A program made the position numbers and the translations under genes. A stretch of 64,000 bases of DNA from Acinetobacter vivianii (lineage in GTDB: Bacteria; Pseudomonadota; Gammaproteobacteria; Pseudomonadales; Moraxellaceae): contig NZ_BMDR01000012.1 of assembly GCF_014635885.1 (NCBI RefSeq), positions 1-64,000 of the forward strand, given 5' to 3'. Positions 53,551 to 62,651 of the stretch are shown here, piece by piece; position 1 is the stretch's first letter, and the number at the start of each line of letters is the position of its first letter. The notes beneath the pieces are model-generated. The model made no database searches, was not told the origin of the DNA, and saw only the letters and a list, made by a program, of their open reading frames with translations.

Positions 53551-55038
53551 ATGTCTTTTGCCAAGATATATACGAGAGGGCTATTGGGGTTACATGCTCC
53601 TCAGATTGAAGTTGAAGTCCACATTAGTTCAGGCCTTCCTTCTTTAACAATTGTTGGCTTAGCTGAAGCCGCTGTACGTGAAAGTAAAGATCGTGTGCGT
53701 TCTGCCATCATCAATAGCGGTTTTCAGTTTCCAACCAAACGCTTAACCATCAATTTAGCACCAGCCGATTTACCCAAAGATGGTTCTCGACTGGACTTAC
53801 CGATTGCCTTGGGGATTCTGATTGCTTCTGGACAATTACCAGAACACAGTACAGAAGGCTTTGAATTTATAGGGGAACTGGCGCTTGATGGACACTTACG
53901 TCCTGTTTCAGGGGCATTAACCATCGCAATGGCCTGCCAACAAGCCAAACATTGCCTTCTACTGCCCACTGAAAATCTGGATGAAGCAAGCCAACTTCCC
54001 AATTTTGAAGTCTATGCAGCGCAGCACTTACAAGAAGTTTGTGCACATTTTTCGGGCAATGCCCAGCTGGCAGCTGCACCACAACGACCAAACTCAGCCG
54101 CATCTGCCTATCAATTTGATCTTGCCGATGTTAAAGGTCAATTACGTCCACGCCGAGCGCTAGAAATTGCCGCTGCGGGCGGACATTCTTTATTATTTAA
54201 AGGCCCACCCGGCACAGGTAAAACCTTATTGGCTTCTCGCCTGCCATCGATTTTACCGCCGCTCAATGCGCAGGAAAATCTAGAAGTCGCCAGTATTTAT
54301 TCGGTGGCCAATGCACCGCACAGTTTTGGCCAGCGTCCCTTCAGAGCACCACACCATACAGCTTCAGCAATTGCGTTAGTTGGTGGGGGCTCTCAGCCCA
54401 AGCCTGGTGAAATCACTTTGGCTCATTTAGGCGTCCTGTTTCTGGATGAATTGCCAGAATTTGATCGCAAGGTACTGGAAGTGTTACGTCAACCTTTGGA
54501 ATCCAAAGAAATTGTGATTTCTCGTGCTGCACGACAAATGACCTTTCCTGCAAATTTCCAGTTTATTGCCGCAATGAACCCTTGCCCATGTGGTTATGCC
54601 TTTAATCAGGACAGCCGTTGCCAATGTTCCCCTGAGAGTATTCAACGCTACCAAAATCGTATCTCTGGCCCATTGCTGGATCGTATTGATTTACATATTG
54701 ATGTGCCACCGTTACAGGCTCAGGAACTACAAGATCGTACGCCAACCGAGAATTCTGCCAGCGTGCGGCAACGTGTGATCAATGCCTACGAAAAACAGAT
54801 CCAAAGACAGCAGTGCTTAAATCAGGCTTTATCACCGAAGTTACTAGAACAGCATGTTCTGCTAGATGACAGTTCGACAAAAATTATTGAGATGGCCCTG
54901 CAACGTCTCAACTTGTCTGCACGTGCCTACCATCGTGTATTGCGTGTTGCACGCACGATTGCCGATTTAGCAGAAAGTGATCTGATCTCAAGTAGTCATT
55001 TAACCGAAGCACTATCCTATCGCGGCAACCAAACCTAA
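53551..55038 (+). CDS. comM: ComM/YifB-family AAA+ helicase, intact
   Basis: Hexameric helicase that extends branch migration during natural transformation. The 495 residues from ATG 53551 (MSFAKIYTRGLLG) comprise a Lon-like N-terminal domain, an Mg-chelatase-type AAA+ core with Walker A GPPGTGKTLLAS and Walker B VLFLDELPEF, a zinc-like CPCGYAFNQDSRCQC block, and a C-terminal helical domain. The gene is uninterrupted. In A. baumannii this locus is the usual integration site of AbaR-type islands, so the window carries none there. Confidence 0.95.
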   Translation: MSFAKIYTRGLLGLHAPQIEVEVHISSGLPSLTIVGLAEAAVRESKDRVRSAIINSGFQFPTKRLTINLAPADLPKDGSRLDLPIALGILIASGQLPEHSTEGFEFIGELALDGHLRPVSGALTIAMACQQAKHCLLLPTENLDEASQLPNFEVYAAQHLQEVCAHFSGNAQLAAAPQRPNSAASAYQFDLADVKGQLRPRRALEIAAAGGHSLLFKGPPGTGKTLLASRLPSILPPLNAQENLEVASIYSVANAPHSFGQRPFRAPHHTASAIALVGGGSQPKPGEITLAHLGVLFLDELPEFDRKVLEVLRQPLESKEIVISRAARQMTFPANFQFIAAMNPCPCGYAFNQDSRCQCSPESIQRYQNRISGPLLDRIDLHIDVPPLQAQELQDRTPTENSASVRQRVINAYEKQIQRQQCLNQALSPKLLEQHVLLDDSSTKIIEMALQRLNLSARAYHRVLRVARTIADLAESDLISSSHLTEALSYRGNQT

Positions 55039-55061
55039 AATTTTTATCGAGATTTTTCAAC

Positions 55062-55091
55062 AAAAGAATCCGTCGTAGTACGGATTCTTTT
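55062..55091 (+). terminator. Terminator after comM
   Basis: AAAAGAATCCGT-CGTAGT-ACGGATTCTTTT, a 12-bp stem with a T-run. Confidence 0.88.
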
Positions 55092-55380
55092 ATTAACCAA
55101 AATTTGAAAAAAAGTATATAAAAATAATGTCTTAACTTTATTTCTCGAACATGCAATTTAAAGGTCGGCACAATTCAATTGAGTTTCATAAGGCAACAAG
55201 TTATGTTGAAAACAGACACCGTTCATTTGTGTTTATACAGTTTTTGATTTCAAAAATAGAAGAATGCTCATTTTTATGGGCAAAAAATAAATGACGTAAG
55301 CTGAATTCATCATGAATAAGCTGGATAAATATTCCAAACAAATGACCTAGCTCTTCCAGCCAAATCAACTTTCCCAAAGG
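55092..55380. other. Intergenic region upstream of the TSUP gene
   Basis: About 290 bp of AT-rich DNA without a credible gene. It contains one 6-1-6 inverted repeat (ATTCAT-C-ATGAAT, 55305-55317) flanked by AGCT on both sides, a possible operator. Confidence 0.4.
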
Positions 55381-55389
55381 TTGGCGATT

Positions 55390-56154
55390 ATGACCTATGA
55401 CACCGCACTAATCATGTTAGGATTTTTTGCGTTCTGTGGTGGCCTGATTGATGCCGCAGTAGGTGGTGGCGGTTTAGTTCAAATACCTGCGCTATTACAT
55501 GCTTTGCCACAGCACAGTATTACCACTGTTTTAGGTACCAATAAACTAGCCGTGTGGGCAGGTACCGTTTCCTCTATTTTTAGATATGTAAATAAAATTA
55601 AATTTGTCTGGAAGTTGCTCATCCCGACCATGCTTTCAGCATTCATATTTGCCTTTATTGGTGCCATGACAGTTGCGCATATTCCCAAGCAATTCATGAC
55701 CTATCTTGTTTTCTTTTTGCTCATCGTGATGGCGATTTATACCTTTCTCAAGAAGGATTTAGGCGCACATAGCACTTATGTCAAATGTGGGCATAAAGAA
55801 ATTGTTCTGGGGATCTTTTTTGGCGGTTTGATTGGATTCTATGACGGTGTGTTTGGGCCGGGTAGTGGAAGCTTTCTGCTATTCTTATTTGTGAAAGTGT
55901 TTGGCTTTGATTTTCTCAACGCATCTGCATCAGCGAAAATTGTGAATATTGGTACTTTTAGCTCTGCACTTTTATTCTTTATCCCGACAGGTCATGTGCT
56001 GTGGGAAATTGGCTTAATGATCGCCGTCTGTAATGTCATGGGTGCTCTAGTCGGCGTATTTCTGGCACTACGATATGGTAGTCAGTTTATCCGCATATTT
56101 TTTCTGTTCCTTTTAGTCTTTCTTATTATCAGAATGGGATTATCTATATTCTGA
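55390..56154 (+). CDS. TSUP-family permease (TauE/SafE type)
   Basis: The 254 residues have about eight transmembrane helices in two repeats, with the family motifs GLIDAAVGGGGLVQIP (about 13-28) and GFYDGVFGPGSGSF (about 146-159). TSUP proteins move sulfonates, sulfite or related organic anions; the substrate here is unknown. ATG 55390 is chosen with AAAGG about 9 nt upstream; TTG 55381 is an alternative. Confidence 0.88.
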   Translation: MTYDTALIMLGFFAFCGGLIDAAVGGGGLVQIPALLHALPQHSITTVLGTNKLAVWAGTVSSIFRYVNKIKFVWKLLIPTMLSAFIFAFIGAMTVAHIPKQFMTYLVFFLLIVMAIYTFLKKDLGAHSTYVKCGHKEIVLGIFFGGLIGFYDGVFGPGSGSFLLFLFVKVFGFDFLNASASAKIVNIGTFSSALLFFIPTGHVLWEIGLMIAVCNVMGALVGVFLALRYGSQFIRIFFLFLLVFLIIRMGLSIF

Positions 56155-56214
56155 ATCCATCGCAAGACATGATTAGATTTGAACGACGCCCCTCAAGCGA
56201 ATATCTTTCAATAT

Positions 56215-56243
56215 AAAAAAGCCAGCAATAGAGCTGGCTTTTT
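56215..56243 (+). terminator. Bidirectional terminator
   Basis: AAAAAGCCAGC-AATAGA-GCTGGCTTTTT between convergent TSUP and TorF-family genes. Confidence 0.85.
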
Positions 56244-56259
56244 GTTTATCCAACCAAGC

Positions 56260-57030
56260 CTAGAATGCTTTGGTCAAGGTAAATACTGCGCCTGTTTCTG
56301 TGCCACGTTTATACGGTTGGAAATCTGCATCAATATTGGTTCCTACAGCAGCAAGTTCAGCCGTTAAACCAGATACTGATTTTACACTATATGTCACACC
56401 GACTTTCCAGTCGACATAATTATCGTCTTCGCCACCTGTATCACTAAAGTCATAGTTATCCACTTTAGTGTAACCGACACTTGCTACGCCACCAAAGCCC
56501 GTATCTGCAAACGGAATGTTATAGGTTGCGTTCACATACCAGCCATTCTCATCTGTACCAGCAAAGTCATTGGTGTAGTTCAAACTACCTAATAGGCTAT
56601 CACCTGATGCTAATACATTTTTAAAGCCTAGTTTTGCGTAAAGTTCTAACCAGTTCAGGTCAGATGCACTTGGATAACCGTAGTACCATAAACCGACATC
56701 TAAAGTCGGCTTACCTGCAAATGGTAGCTCAGTCGCATAGCCCACATAAGGATCTAGCTCAAGATGAGGATCAGCCCCACCAAAGTTAACGTTTGAACCC
56801 CATACCCCAGCATAAAGACCTGATGAATGTGTTAATGCAAAACCACCTTGTACCGCAGGATCAGATTGAGTTTGTGTGATACCACGATAACGATAATCAG
56901 TCGTTAACGCAGCCGTTCCTGAAAAACTCAGGCCGTATTGAGATAATGTATTTGTTTCTTCTGCCATCGCAAAAGTTGAAGTCACTGCACAAATACTCAA
57001 CGCTATTGCTTTACATGCAAATTTCATCAT
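56260..57030 (-). CDS. TorF-family putative outer-membrane porin
   Basis: The 256 residues carry a signal peptide (about 1-23, ending AMAEE) and alternating amphipathic strands ending in a C-terminal Phe (LTKAF), typical of outer-membrane barrels. The segment TTDYRYRGITQTQSDPAVQGGF identifies the TIGR02001/TorF family. A strong sigma-54 promoter lies 65-81 bp upstream, suggesting induction under nitrogen limitation. Ribosome-binding region GGGGGAG is 8 nt before ATG 57030. Substrate unknown; family roles are poorly defined. Confidence 0.85.
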   Translation of the reverse strand: MMKFACKAIALSICAVTSTFAMAEETNTLSQYGLSFSGTAALTTDYRYRGITQTQSDPAVQGGFALTHSSGLYAGVWGSNVNFGGADPHLELDPYVGYATELPFAGKPTLDVGLWYYGYPSASDLNWLELYAKLGFKNVLASGDSLLGSLNYTNDFAGTDENGWYVNATYNIPFADTGFGGVASVGYTKVDNYDFSDTGGEDDNYVDWKVGVTYSVKSVSGLTAELAAVGTNIDADFQPYKRGTETGAVFTLTKAF

Positions 57031-57094
57031 CTTGATCTCCCCCATGATGGATATTCGACTGATTTAAATTTTTAAATTGCATCGCAAAGTAATT

Positions 57095-57111
57095 AGCAAT
57101 TGCTGTGCCAA
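57095..57111 (-). promoter_or_regulatory. Sigma-54 promoter of the TorF-family porin gene
   Basis: On the minus strand TTGGCAC-AGCAA-TTGCT matches the -24/-12 consensus perfectly, including spacing. Transcription would begin near 57085, about 55 bp before the start codon. Confidence 0.8.
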
Positions 57112-57770
57112 CTTCAGCTAAACCATATTTCATCGTGGTCTTAATGAGTAAATTCGTCTTACTCAAATTTTTAATGGTTCTTAATTAAAGCCAATCTAGC
57201 ATCCTTATATTTTTTTGAGCGATTTAGACGCACCAACCTATTCAAGATTATTTTTTGCACAAAAAAGAGGCATTTCATCGAGGTAAAGAAAGTGCAAAAT
57301 GCTTTCAAAATAAGCTTAATTCAGCAGAAAACAGAAATGTTCCATAAAAGTGCACAGCAAAAAAACTTAAAATGCGCTTAAAAAACATTCTTTTTAGGAC
57401 AATCCCTTTCGTCATTCATCGGGATGTTCTTTTTGCAGCAAACAATTGAACACTTTTCACACAAGGAAAAAATAAATATTTAAAATAAAAGAAAAAATAC
57501 CTCAATAAATCACATAGTTTTATTCGAACAAAACAAAAAACAACCTGTTTACTTTACATCCAAAATAAACAACATTATGACTAATAATCAAACACTTGAT
57601 CTTAAGGTGTATACTTTTTAAACGAGAAACAAATCATAAAATTTTATAAGTATTTTATTTAAAAATAATTAAAAAATTTTAATAAAAATCTATCTTTTTT
57701 ATGCATAACTTATACAATTGATCAAAATTTCGGTTTTATCCCAAATTTATTATTTCTAATGAGGCGAGCT
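57112..57770. other. Long AT-rich spacer between divergent porin genes
   Basis: About 660 bp with no credible protein gene. It contains several TGCAC/GTGCA motifs near 57230-57355 that might be NtrC half-sites, and a weak terminator-like hairpin at 57398-57434 (plus strand) with TTTTT. It presumably also holds the OprD-type porin promoter. Confidence 0.5.
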
Positions 57771-59063
57771 ATGCCAAAGGCAAAGAAACTTACTTTAGCG
57801 GTTTTGATTAATGCCGCGTTAATTACCTCAACATATGCAAGCGAACAAAGCGAAGCAAAAGGACTTGTTGAAGATGCCAAAGGGGATATTTTATTCCGTA
57901 CTGGTTATTTAAATCGTGACAAAAAGAATGGTGTCGAAGACACTAGCTCATATGCTCAGACGGCAATGGTGAAACTGGAAACTGGTTTCACTCAAGGTTT
58001 AGTTGGCTTTGGCGCTGGTGTGATCGGCGATGGCTCTTTTAAATTAGGCTCAAACAATAATGCTGGTAACGGCATGATCCCACGCGAACGCCTAAATGGT
58101 GTAGATGGTAAAGGTGACACATATGATCACTGGGCACGTGGCGGCGGTTTTGTAAAAGCACGTATCTCGAATACAACTGTAACTTATGGTACACAAGTTC
58201 TCGATATTCCTGTTTTAGCAAGTAACACAGCGCGTTTAGTACCTGAATATTTTGAAGGTGTATTGGCAACTAGCCGTGAAATTGATGGCTTAGAGTTAAC
58301 TGCCGGTAAATTCACTAAAGATCAGTACTCTGACCAAATCAATACTGATGGGCGCAAACTTGATCGTGCTGTTGTTTGGGGCGCAAAATACAAATTTGAT
58401 GACAACTTAAATGCAGCGTACTTTGGCTTGGATAGCAAAGATAAGCTAGATCGTCATTATATCAATGTGAACTATAAGCAGCCATTAGATAAAGACAGTG
58501 GTTTAACATATGACTTAAGTGCTTACCACACTAAATGGGATGAAAAGGCAAGTACGTATTCAAGTACAACTGACGACTTGTCTAATCGTAAAAATACCAT
58601 TTGGGCACTTTCTACGACTTATAACACAGGTCCACATAGCGTGATGCTGGCTTACCAACAAAATAATGGTAATACAGGTTATGACTACGGCGAGAACGCT
58701 GATGGCGCTCAAAGTATCTATTTGCCAAACTCTTACCTATCTGACTTTATTGGTAACAGTGAAAAATCTGCACAGTTGCAATATAACGTCGACTTTGGTG
58801 GCTATGGCGTACCAGGCTTAAGCTGGACCACTGCCTATGTCTATGGTTGGGATATCAAAGTCAAGAATTTGACTGATAATGCACATGAACGTGAATTCTT
58901 TAACCAAGTGAAATACACGGTTCAATCTGGTTTTGCCAAAGATGCGAGCTTACGTTTACGTCACTCGTATTACCGTGCAAGTGATGAATATCAAACAAAT
59001 GCCTACATTGGCGATACCAACGAATGGCGTATCTGGCTTGATATTCCTGTGAAATTATTCTAA
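57771..59063 (+). CDS. OprD-family outer-membrane porin
   Basis: The 430 residues have a signal peptide (about 1-24, ending TYASEQ) and an OprD-like barrel: KGDILFRTGYLNRD near the start, TYGTQVLDIPVLASNTARLVPE, GLELTAGKF and the C-terminal RIWLDIPVKLF ending in Phe. OprD-family channels take up small carboxylates, amino acids or related nutrients; the substrate cannot be inferred. ATG 57771 has GAGG 8 nt upstream; an ATG four codons upstream is less well placed. Divergent from the TorF-family gene. Confidence 0.88.
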   Translation: MPKAKKLTLAVLINAALITSTYASEQSEAKGLVEDAKGDILFRTGYLNRDKKNGVEDTSSYAQTAMVKLETGFTQGLVGFGAGVIGDGSFKLGSNNNAGNGMIPRERLNGVDGKGDTYDHWARGGGFVKARISNTTVTYGTQVLDIPVLASNTARLVPEYFEGVLATSREIDGLELTAGKFTKDQYSDQINTDGRKLDRAVVWGAKYKFDDNLNAAYFGLDSKDKLDRHYINVNYKQPLDKDSGLTYDLSAYHTKWDEKASTYSSTTDDLSNRKNTIWALSTTYNTGPHSVMLAYQQNNGNTGYDYGENADGAQSIYLPNSYLSDFIGNSEKSAQLQYNVDFGGYGVPGLSWTTAYVYGWDIKVKNLTDNAHEREFFNQVKYTVQSGFAKDASLRLRHSYYRASDEYQTNAYIGDTNEWRIWLDIPVKLF

Positions 59064-59083
59064 TTCACAGCTGATCAAGCAAT

Positions 59084-59117
59084 AAAAAAACTCCATTCAA
59101 ATGAATGGAGTTTTTTT
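59084..59117 (+). terminator. Bidirectional terminator
   Basis: AAAAACTCCATTCA-AA-TGAATGGAGTTTTT between the OprD-family gene and ppa. Confidence 0.88.
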
Positions 59118-59162
59118 ATGACCAGATTTTAAAAATTTAAAACCTGGCCCAGCATTTCAAAG

Positions 59163-59690
59163 TTACTTTTTAGCCGCTTCGATTGCTTTAAGTACTTCAG
59201 CTTTCGCAACGTCAGCACCTTCCCAACCACTGATTTTTACCCATTTACCAGGCTCTAAATCTTTATAGTGTGCAAAGAAGTGCTCAACTTGACTGATCAA
59301 TAATGGCGGAAGATCCGTATATTCTTGAACATCTTTATAAAGTGGAGATAATTTTTCGTGTGGAACAGCGATCAGTTTCGCATCGATACCACCATCATCT
59401 TCCATTTTTAATTTGCCCACTGGACGGCAACGAATCACAGAACCAGCAGCAACAGGATGTGGAGTTACAACAAGTACATCTAATGGATCACCATCTTCAG
59501 ACAATGTATTTGGAACATAGCCGTAGTTTGCTGGGTAGAACATTGCTGTACCCATGAAACGGTCTACAAATAACGCATCTGAATCTTTGTCGATTTCGTA
59601 TTTGATTGGGGCTGCATTTGCAGGAATTTCGATAATGACATAGATGTCATTTGGTGCGTCTTTACCCGCAGGAATATTGCTATAACTCAT
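59163..59690 (-). CDS. ppa: Inorganic pyrophosphatase
   Basis: Soluble family I pyrophosphatase that removes pyrophosphate from biosynthesis. The 175 residues are the usual bacterial length and include EIPANAAPIKYEIDK, YPANYGYVPNT and the catalytic signature EDGDPLDVLV. Confidence 0.97.
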   Translation of the reverse strand: MSYSNIPAGKDAPNDIYVIIEIPANAAPIKYEIDKDSDALFVDRFMGTAMFYPANYGYVPNTLSEDGDPLDVLVVTPHPVAAGSVIRCRPVGKLKMEDDGGIDAKLIAVPHEKLSPLYKDVQEYTDLPPLLISQVEHFFAHYKDLEPGKWVKISGWEGADVAKAEVLKAIEAAKK

Positions 59691-59805
59691 ATCAACACTC
59701 GTTTATATTGTGAAGTAGATGTAAATCGGACAGATTATAACGTGAATACAGCGAAAATGATGCTAGATATGTAGCGAGCTGGCGAATTTTATAGCCAGCT
59801 GGTCA

Positions 59806-60219
59806 TCAGGTCATTTTGACCGTAATCACGAACAGTAAAATTGGACAAAGTAGAGAGAAAAACCAAATGATAGAACGTAACGTGGCGAGATTGGCCAGAT
59901 AGCAGATGCCGTAAATGACGCGAAATACGATATAAGCCCAGCCCAAAGTCAAAATGAAATACTCTGGCACCACCATATACTCTGCCATCAACATCGCAGC
60001 AATAAATAAAGGTAAGCTCTCAAAACTGTTTTGTTGCACAGCATTTGCCCGTGCAGATAGTCCTGTTGTTTTGGCTAAAAAGTCACGAGGATTCTGATTA
60101 TCTTTTGCTTGAAAACCACCTTTTGATTTTGCAATCAAGGTAAATACATAAGGCAACAAACATGCGACTATAATAATCAATATAATGCCGCTAATACCTT
60201 GCATGCTGACATCCATCAT
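59806..60219 (-). CDS. MAPEG-family membrane protein
   Basis: The 137 residues have four transmembrane helices and the MAPEG pattern: N-terminal helix, loop with NPRDFLAKTTGLSARANAVQQNSFESLPLF (about 43-72) and FRVIYGICYLANLATLRS. The family includes glutathione-dependent membrane enzymes; bacterial members like this one are uncharacterised. Confidence 0.82.
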   Translation of the reverse strand: MMDVSMQGISGIILIIIVACLLPYVFTLIAKSKGGFQAKDNQNPRDFLAKTTGLSARANAVQQNSFESLPLFIAAMLMAEYMVVPEYFILTLGWAYIVFRVIYGICYLANLATLRSIIWFFSLLCPILLFVITVKMT

Positions 60220-60354
60220 TTGAAGTTCTTCTGATCATGCTATCATAACTTATAATTTATTGAACTTTCATGTGTGCTTGTTCAACAAGCGTTTCTTTTA
60301 CACACATTGTTTGTGTAAAAGTTGTGTTCTTTCATACTGTTTTAAGGTCAGCCT

Positions 60355-60747
60355 ATGCCGCAACCAGATCAAAAAGAAATGTTTGAGGTGCTCGCTCAAC
60401 AACGCCAGCATCAAATTTTAGTTGATCGAGTACTTAAAGTTGTACTCCCGATCATGGCATTTCTACTCAGTGTGATTTGTGCAAATCTAAACTGGCAATC
60501 GACACTTGGCACTTTTGTGATTCTGACAGTGGCCTTTTATGCAGTCGGTATTTATCGCCTGACACTCTGGCACTGGCTGACGGTCATTGTGCTCTATGCC
60601 GTTGCCGATAATTATTTTAGTTTTAATGGAATTGATCCGACACGATTACGTTTCCAACTCGCGACCATGGTCGTTTTTGTGGGCATCGTTGGGATTGGCC
60701 GACCTTATATTGACCGCTGGTTAATGAAATCAAAAGGTTCAAAATGA
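60355..60747 (+). CDS. Small four-helix membrane protein, unknown
   Basis: The 130 residues have a polar N-terminus (about 1-28) and four hydrophobic segments (about 31-47, 49-66, 70-86, 100-118). No known motif is visible. It stands alone between convergent genes and ends at a terminator, so it is probably a single-gene unit. Confidence 0.7.
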   Translation: MPQPDQKEMFEVLAQQRQHQILVDRVLKVVLPIMAFLLSVICANLNWQSTLGTFVILTVAFYAVGIYRLTLWHWLTVIVLYAVADNYFSFNGIDPTRLRFQLATMVVFVGIVGIGRPYIDRWLMKSKGSK

Positions 60748-60754
60748 ACCCAAT

Positions 60755-60784
60755 AAAAAAACGCCGCTATTGCGGCGTTTTTTT
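60755..60784 (+). terminator. Bidirectional terminator
   Basis: AAAACGCCGC-TATT-GCGGCGTTTT hairpin between the small membrane protein gene and fadD. Confidence 0.85.
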
Positions 60785-60814
60785 ATGCTTCCTTATTTGA
60801 GAAGCCTAAAAACT

Positions 60815-62494
60815 TTAAGCTGGTTTACGTAAATCTTTACGTAAGATCTTACCCACGTTTGATTTCGGTAATTCTTCCATAAACTCAACATAACGTGGGC
60901 ACTTATAGCCAGTTAAGTTTTGTTTTGCATAAGCAATAACTTCTTCTGTAGTTAAAGAAGGGTCTTTTTTCACGATGAATAACTTCGGCACTTCACCTGA
61001 TTTTTCATCTGGAACACCAATCGCAGCCACTTCTAATACTTTAGGATGCTTCGCAATGACTTCTTCAATTTCACTTGGGTAAACGTTAAAACCTGACACC
61101 AAGATCATGTCTTTTTTACGGTCAACGATCTTCACATAACCACGTGAATCCATCACACCGATATCACCGGTACGGAAGAAGTTATCAGCCGTCATTACCT
61201 TTGCAGTTTCGTCTGGACGGTTCCAGTAACCTTTCATGACTTGTGGGCCACGGATCGAAATCTCACCTTGTTCACCAAGCGCAACTTCTTTACCGTCATC
61301 ATCCAGAATCGCAACTTCAGTTAATGGCAATGGAATACCAATCGTGCCGCTGAATTCAGTTGTAGCAGGAGGATTCGCAGTTGCAACAGGTGAAGTTTCT
61401 GATAAACCATAACCTTCGATAATGGTGGTACCTGTAATTTTCTTCCATGCTGCTGCTGTTGATGGCAACACTGCCATACCACCGCCCATTGCCATCTTAA
61501 GATTGCTATGGTCAAGTTGTTTGAATTCTTCGTTATTCACCAACGCATTAAATAAAGTATTTACTGCTGGGAAGAATGAAGGTTGATATTTACGTAATTC
61601 ACCTACCACCGCAGGCAAGTCACGTGGATTTGGAATCAGGATATTGGCCTGACCTTTATACATTCCGTAAAGTGCACACACCATGAATGCAAAGATGTGA
61701 TACAGCGGTAATGCACATACGATGCGATCACCTTTAGCACTATCAGAACCGCCAAACTTACTTGAGAAAATTGCTTCACACTGGAGTAAGTTTGCAACAA
61801 GATTACGATGCGTTAATTCAGCGCCTTTAGAAACACCTGTTGTACCACCTGTATATTGTAGTACTGCGGTATCGCTTAAGGTCAAGCTTGGACGCTTATA
61901 ATTGCTTGGGTTGGCTTTGTTTAAGGCCGCATTGAATTTAGTATGGCCTGGAATATTCCACGCTGGAATTTGCTTACGTACTTTACGTAAAACAAAATTC
62001 ACAATAGTACCTTTCAACGTACCTAACATATCACCCACAGAAGCCACCACAACATGCTTCACAGGTGTTTTACCAATAATGTTTTGATAAACATTGGCAA
62101 AGTTTTCAATAATCACTAAGACTTCAGCACCAGAGTCATTCAATTGATGCTCAAGTTCACGTGCTGTATATAATGGATTGACGTTTACAAGCACCAGACC
62201 TGCACGAAAAACCCCTAACGCAACAACTGGATATTGGAAAACGTTCGGCATCATCACCGCAACGCGCGAGCCTTTTGCTAAACCTAAAGTTTGTAAATAA
62301 GCTGCAAATTTACGGCTAGCGACTTCTAATTCATTAAACGTTAAAACTTTATCCATAAAGATAAAGGCATCACGTGAACCAAATTTTTGGAAATTGCGTT
62401 CAAAAATATCAACAAGTGAGGTGTTTTCAGCAGGCAGTTCAACTGTTTCTGGAATTCCTGTCTTTTGGTATTCAGCAAACCAAATCTTTTCCAT
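60815..62494 (-). CDS. fadD: Long-chain fatty acid-CoA ligase
   Basis: Activates fatty acids to acyl-CoA at the inner membrane for beta-oxidation or lipid synthesis. The 559 residues have the AMP-binding P-loop YTGGTTGVSKGAELTHRN (about 214-231), the motif GYGLSETSP and the C-terminal hinge RKKDMILVSGFNVYP and catalytic Lys in NVGKILRKDLR. Length and motifs match FadD. Confidence 0.92.
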   Translation of the reverse strand: MEKIWFAEYQKTGIPETVELPAENTSLVDIFERNFQKFGSRDAFIFMDKVLTFNELEVASRKFAAYLQTLGLAKGSRVAVMMPNVFQYPVVALGVFRAGLVLVNVNPLYTARELEHQLNDSGAEVLVIIENFANVYQNIIGKTPVKHVVVASVGDMLGTLKGTIVNFVLRKVRKQIPAWNIPGHTKFNAALNKANPSNYKRPSLTLSDTAVLQYTGGTTGVSKGAELTHRNLVANLLQCEAIFSSKFGGSDSAKGDRIVCALPLYHIFAFMVCALYGMYKGQANILIPNPRDLPAVVGELRKYQPSFFPAVNTLFNALVNNEEFKQLDHSNLKMAMGGGMAVLPSTAAAWKKITGTTIIEGYGLSETSPVATANPPATTEFSGTIGIPLPLTEVAILDDDGKEVALGEQGEISIRGPQVMKGYWNRPDETAKVMTADNFFRTGDIGVMDSRGYVKIVDRKKDMILVSGFNVYPSEIEEVIAKHPKVLEVAAIGVPDEKSGEVPKLFIVKKDPSLTTEEVIAYAKQNLTGYKCPRYVEFMEELPKSNVGKILRKDLRKPA

Positions 62495-62651
62495 AATGCC
62501 CTTATCTCCGAGTGGTAATCCTTAAAAATGTAACAACGTTACTTTCCATGGCAAAACATTTTTTTTAACTTTTTGAATTGCCCTGTCAATCTATCCAAAT
62601 AATCTGAATACATTGTCATATATAACGTATTTGTATCACAGAATACTAGCC

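Noticed and set aside
53551..55038. Island or insertion element in comM
   Set aside because: The reading frame is continuous and no inverted repeats or transposase fragments flank it.
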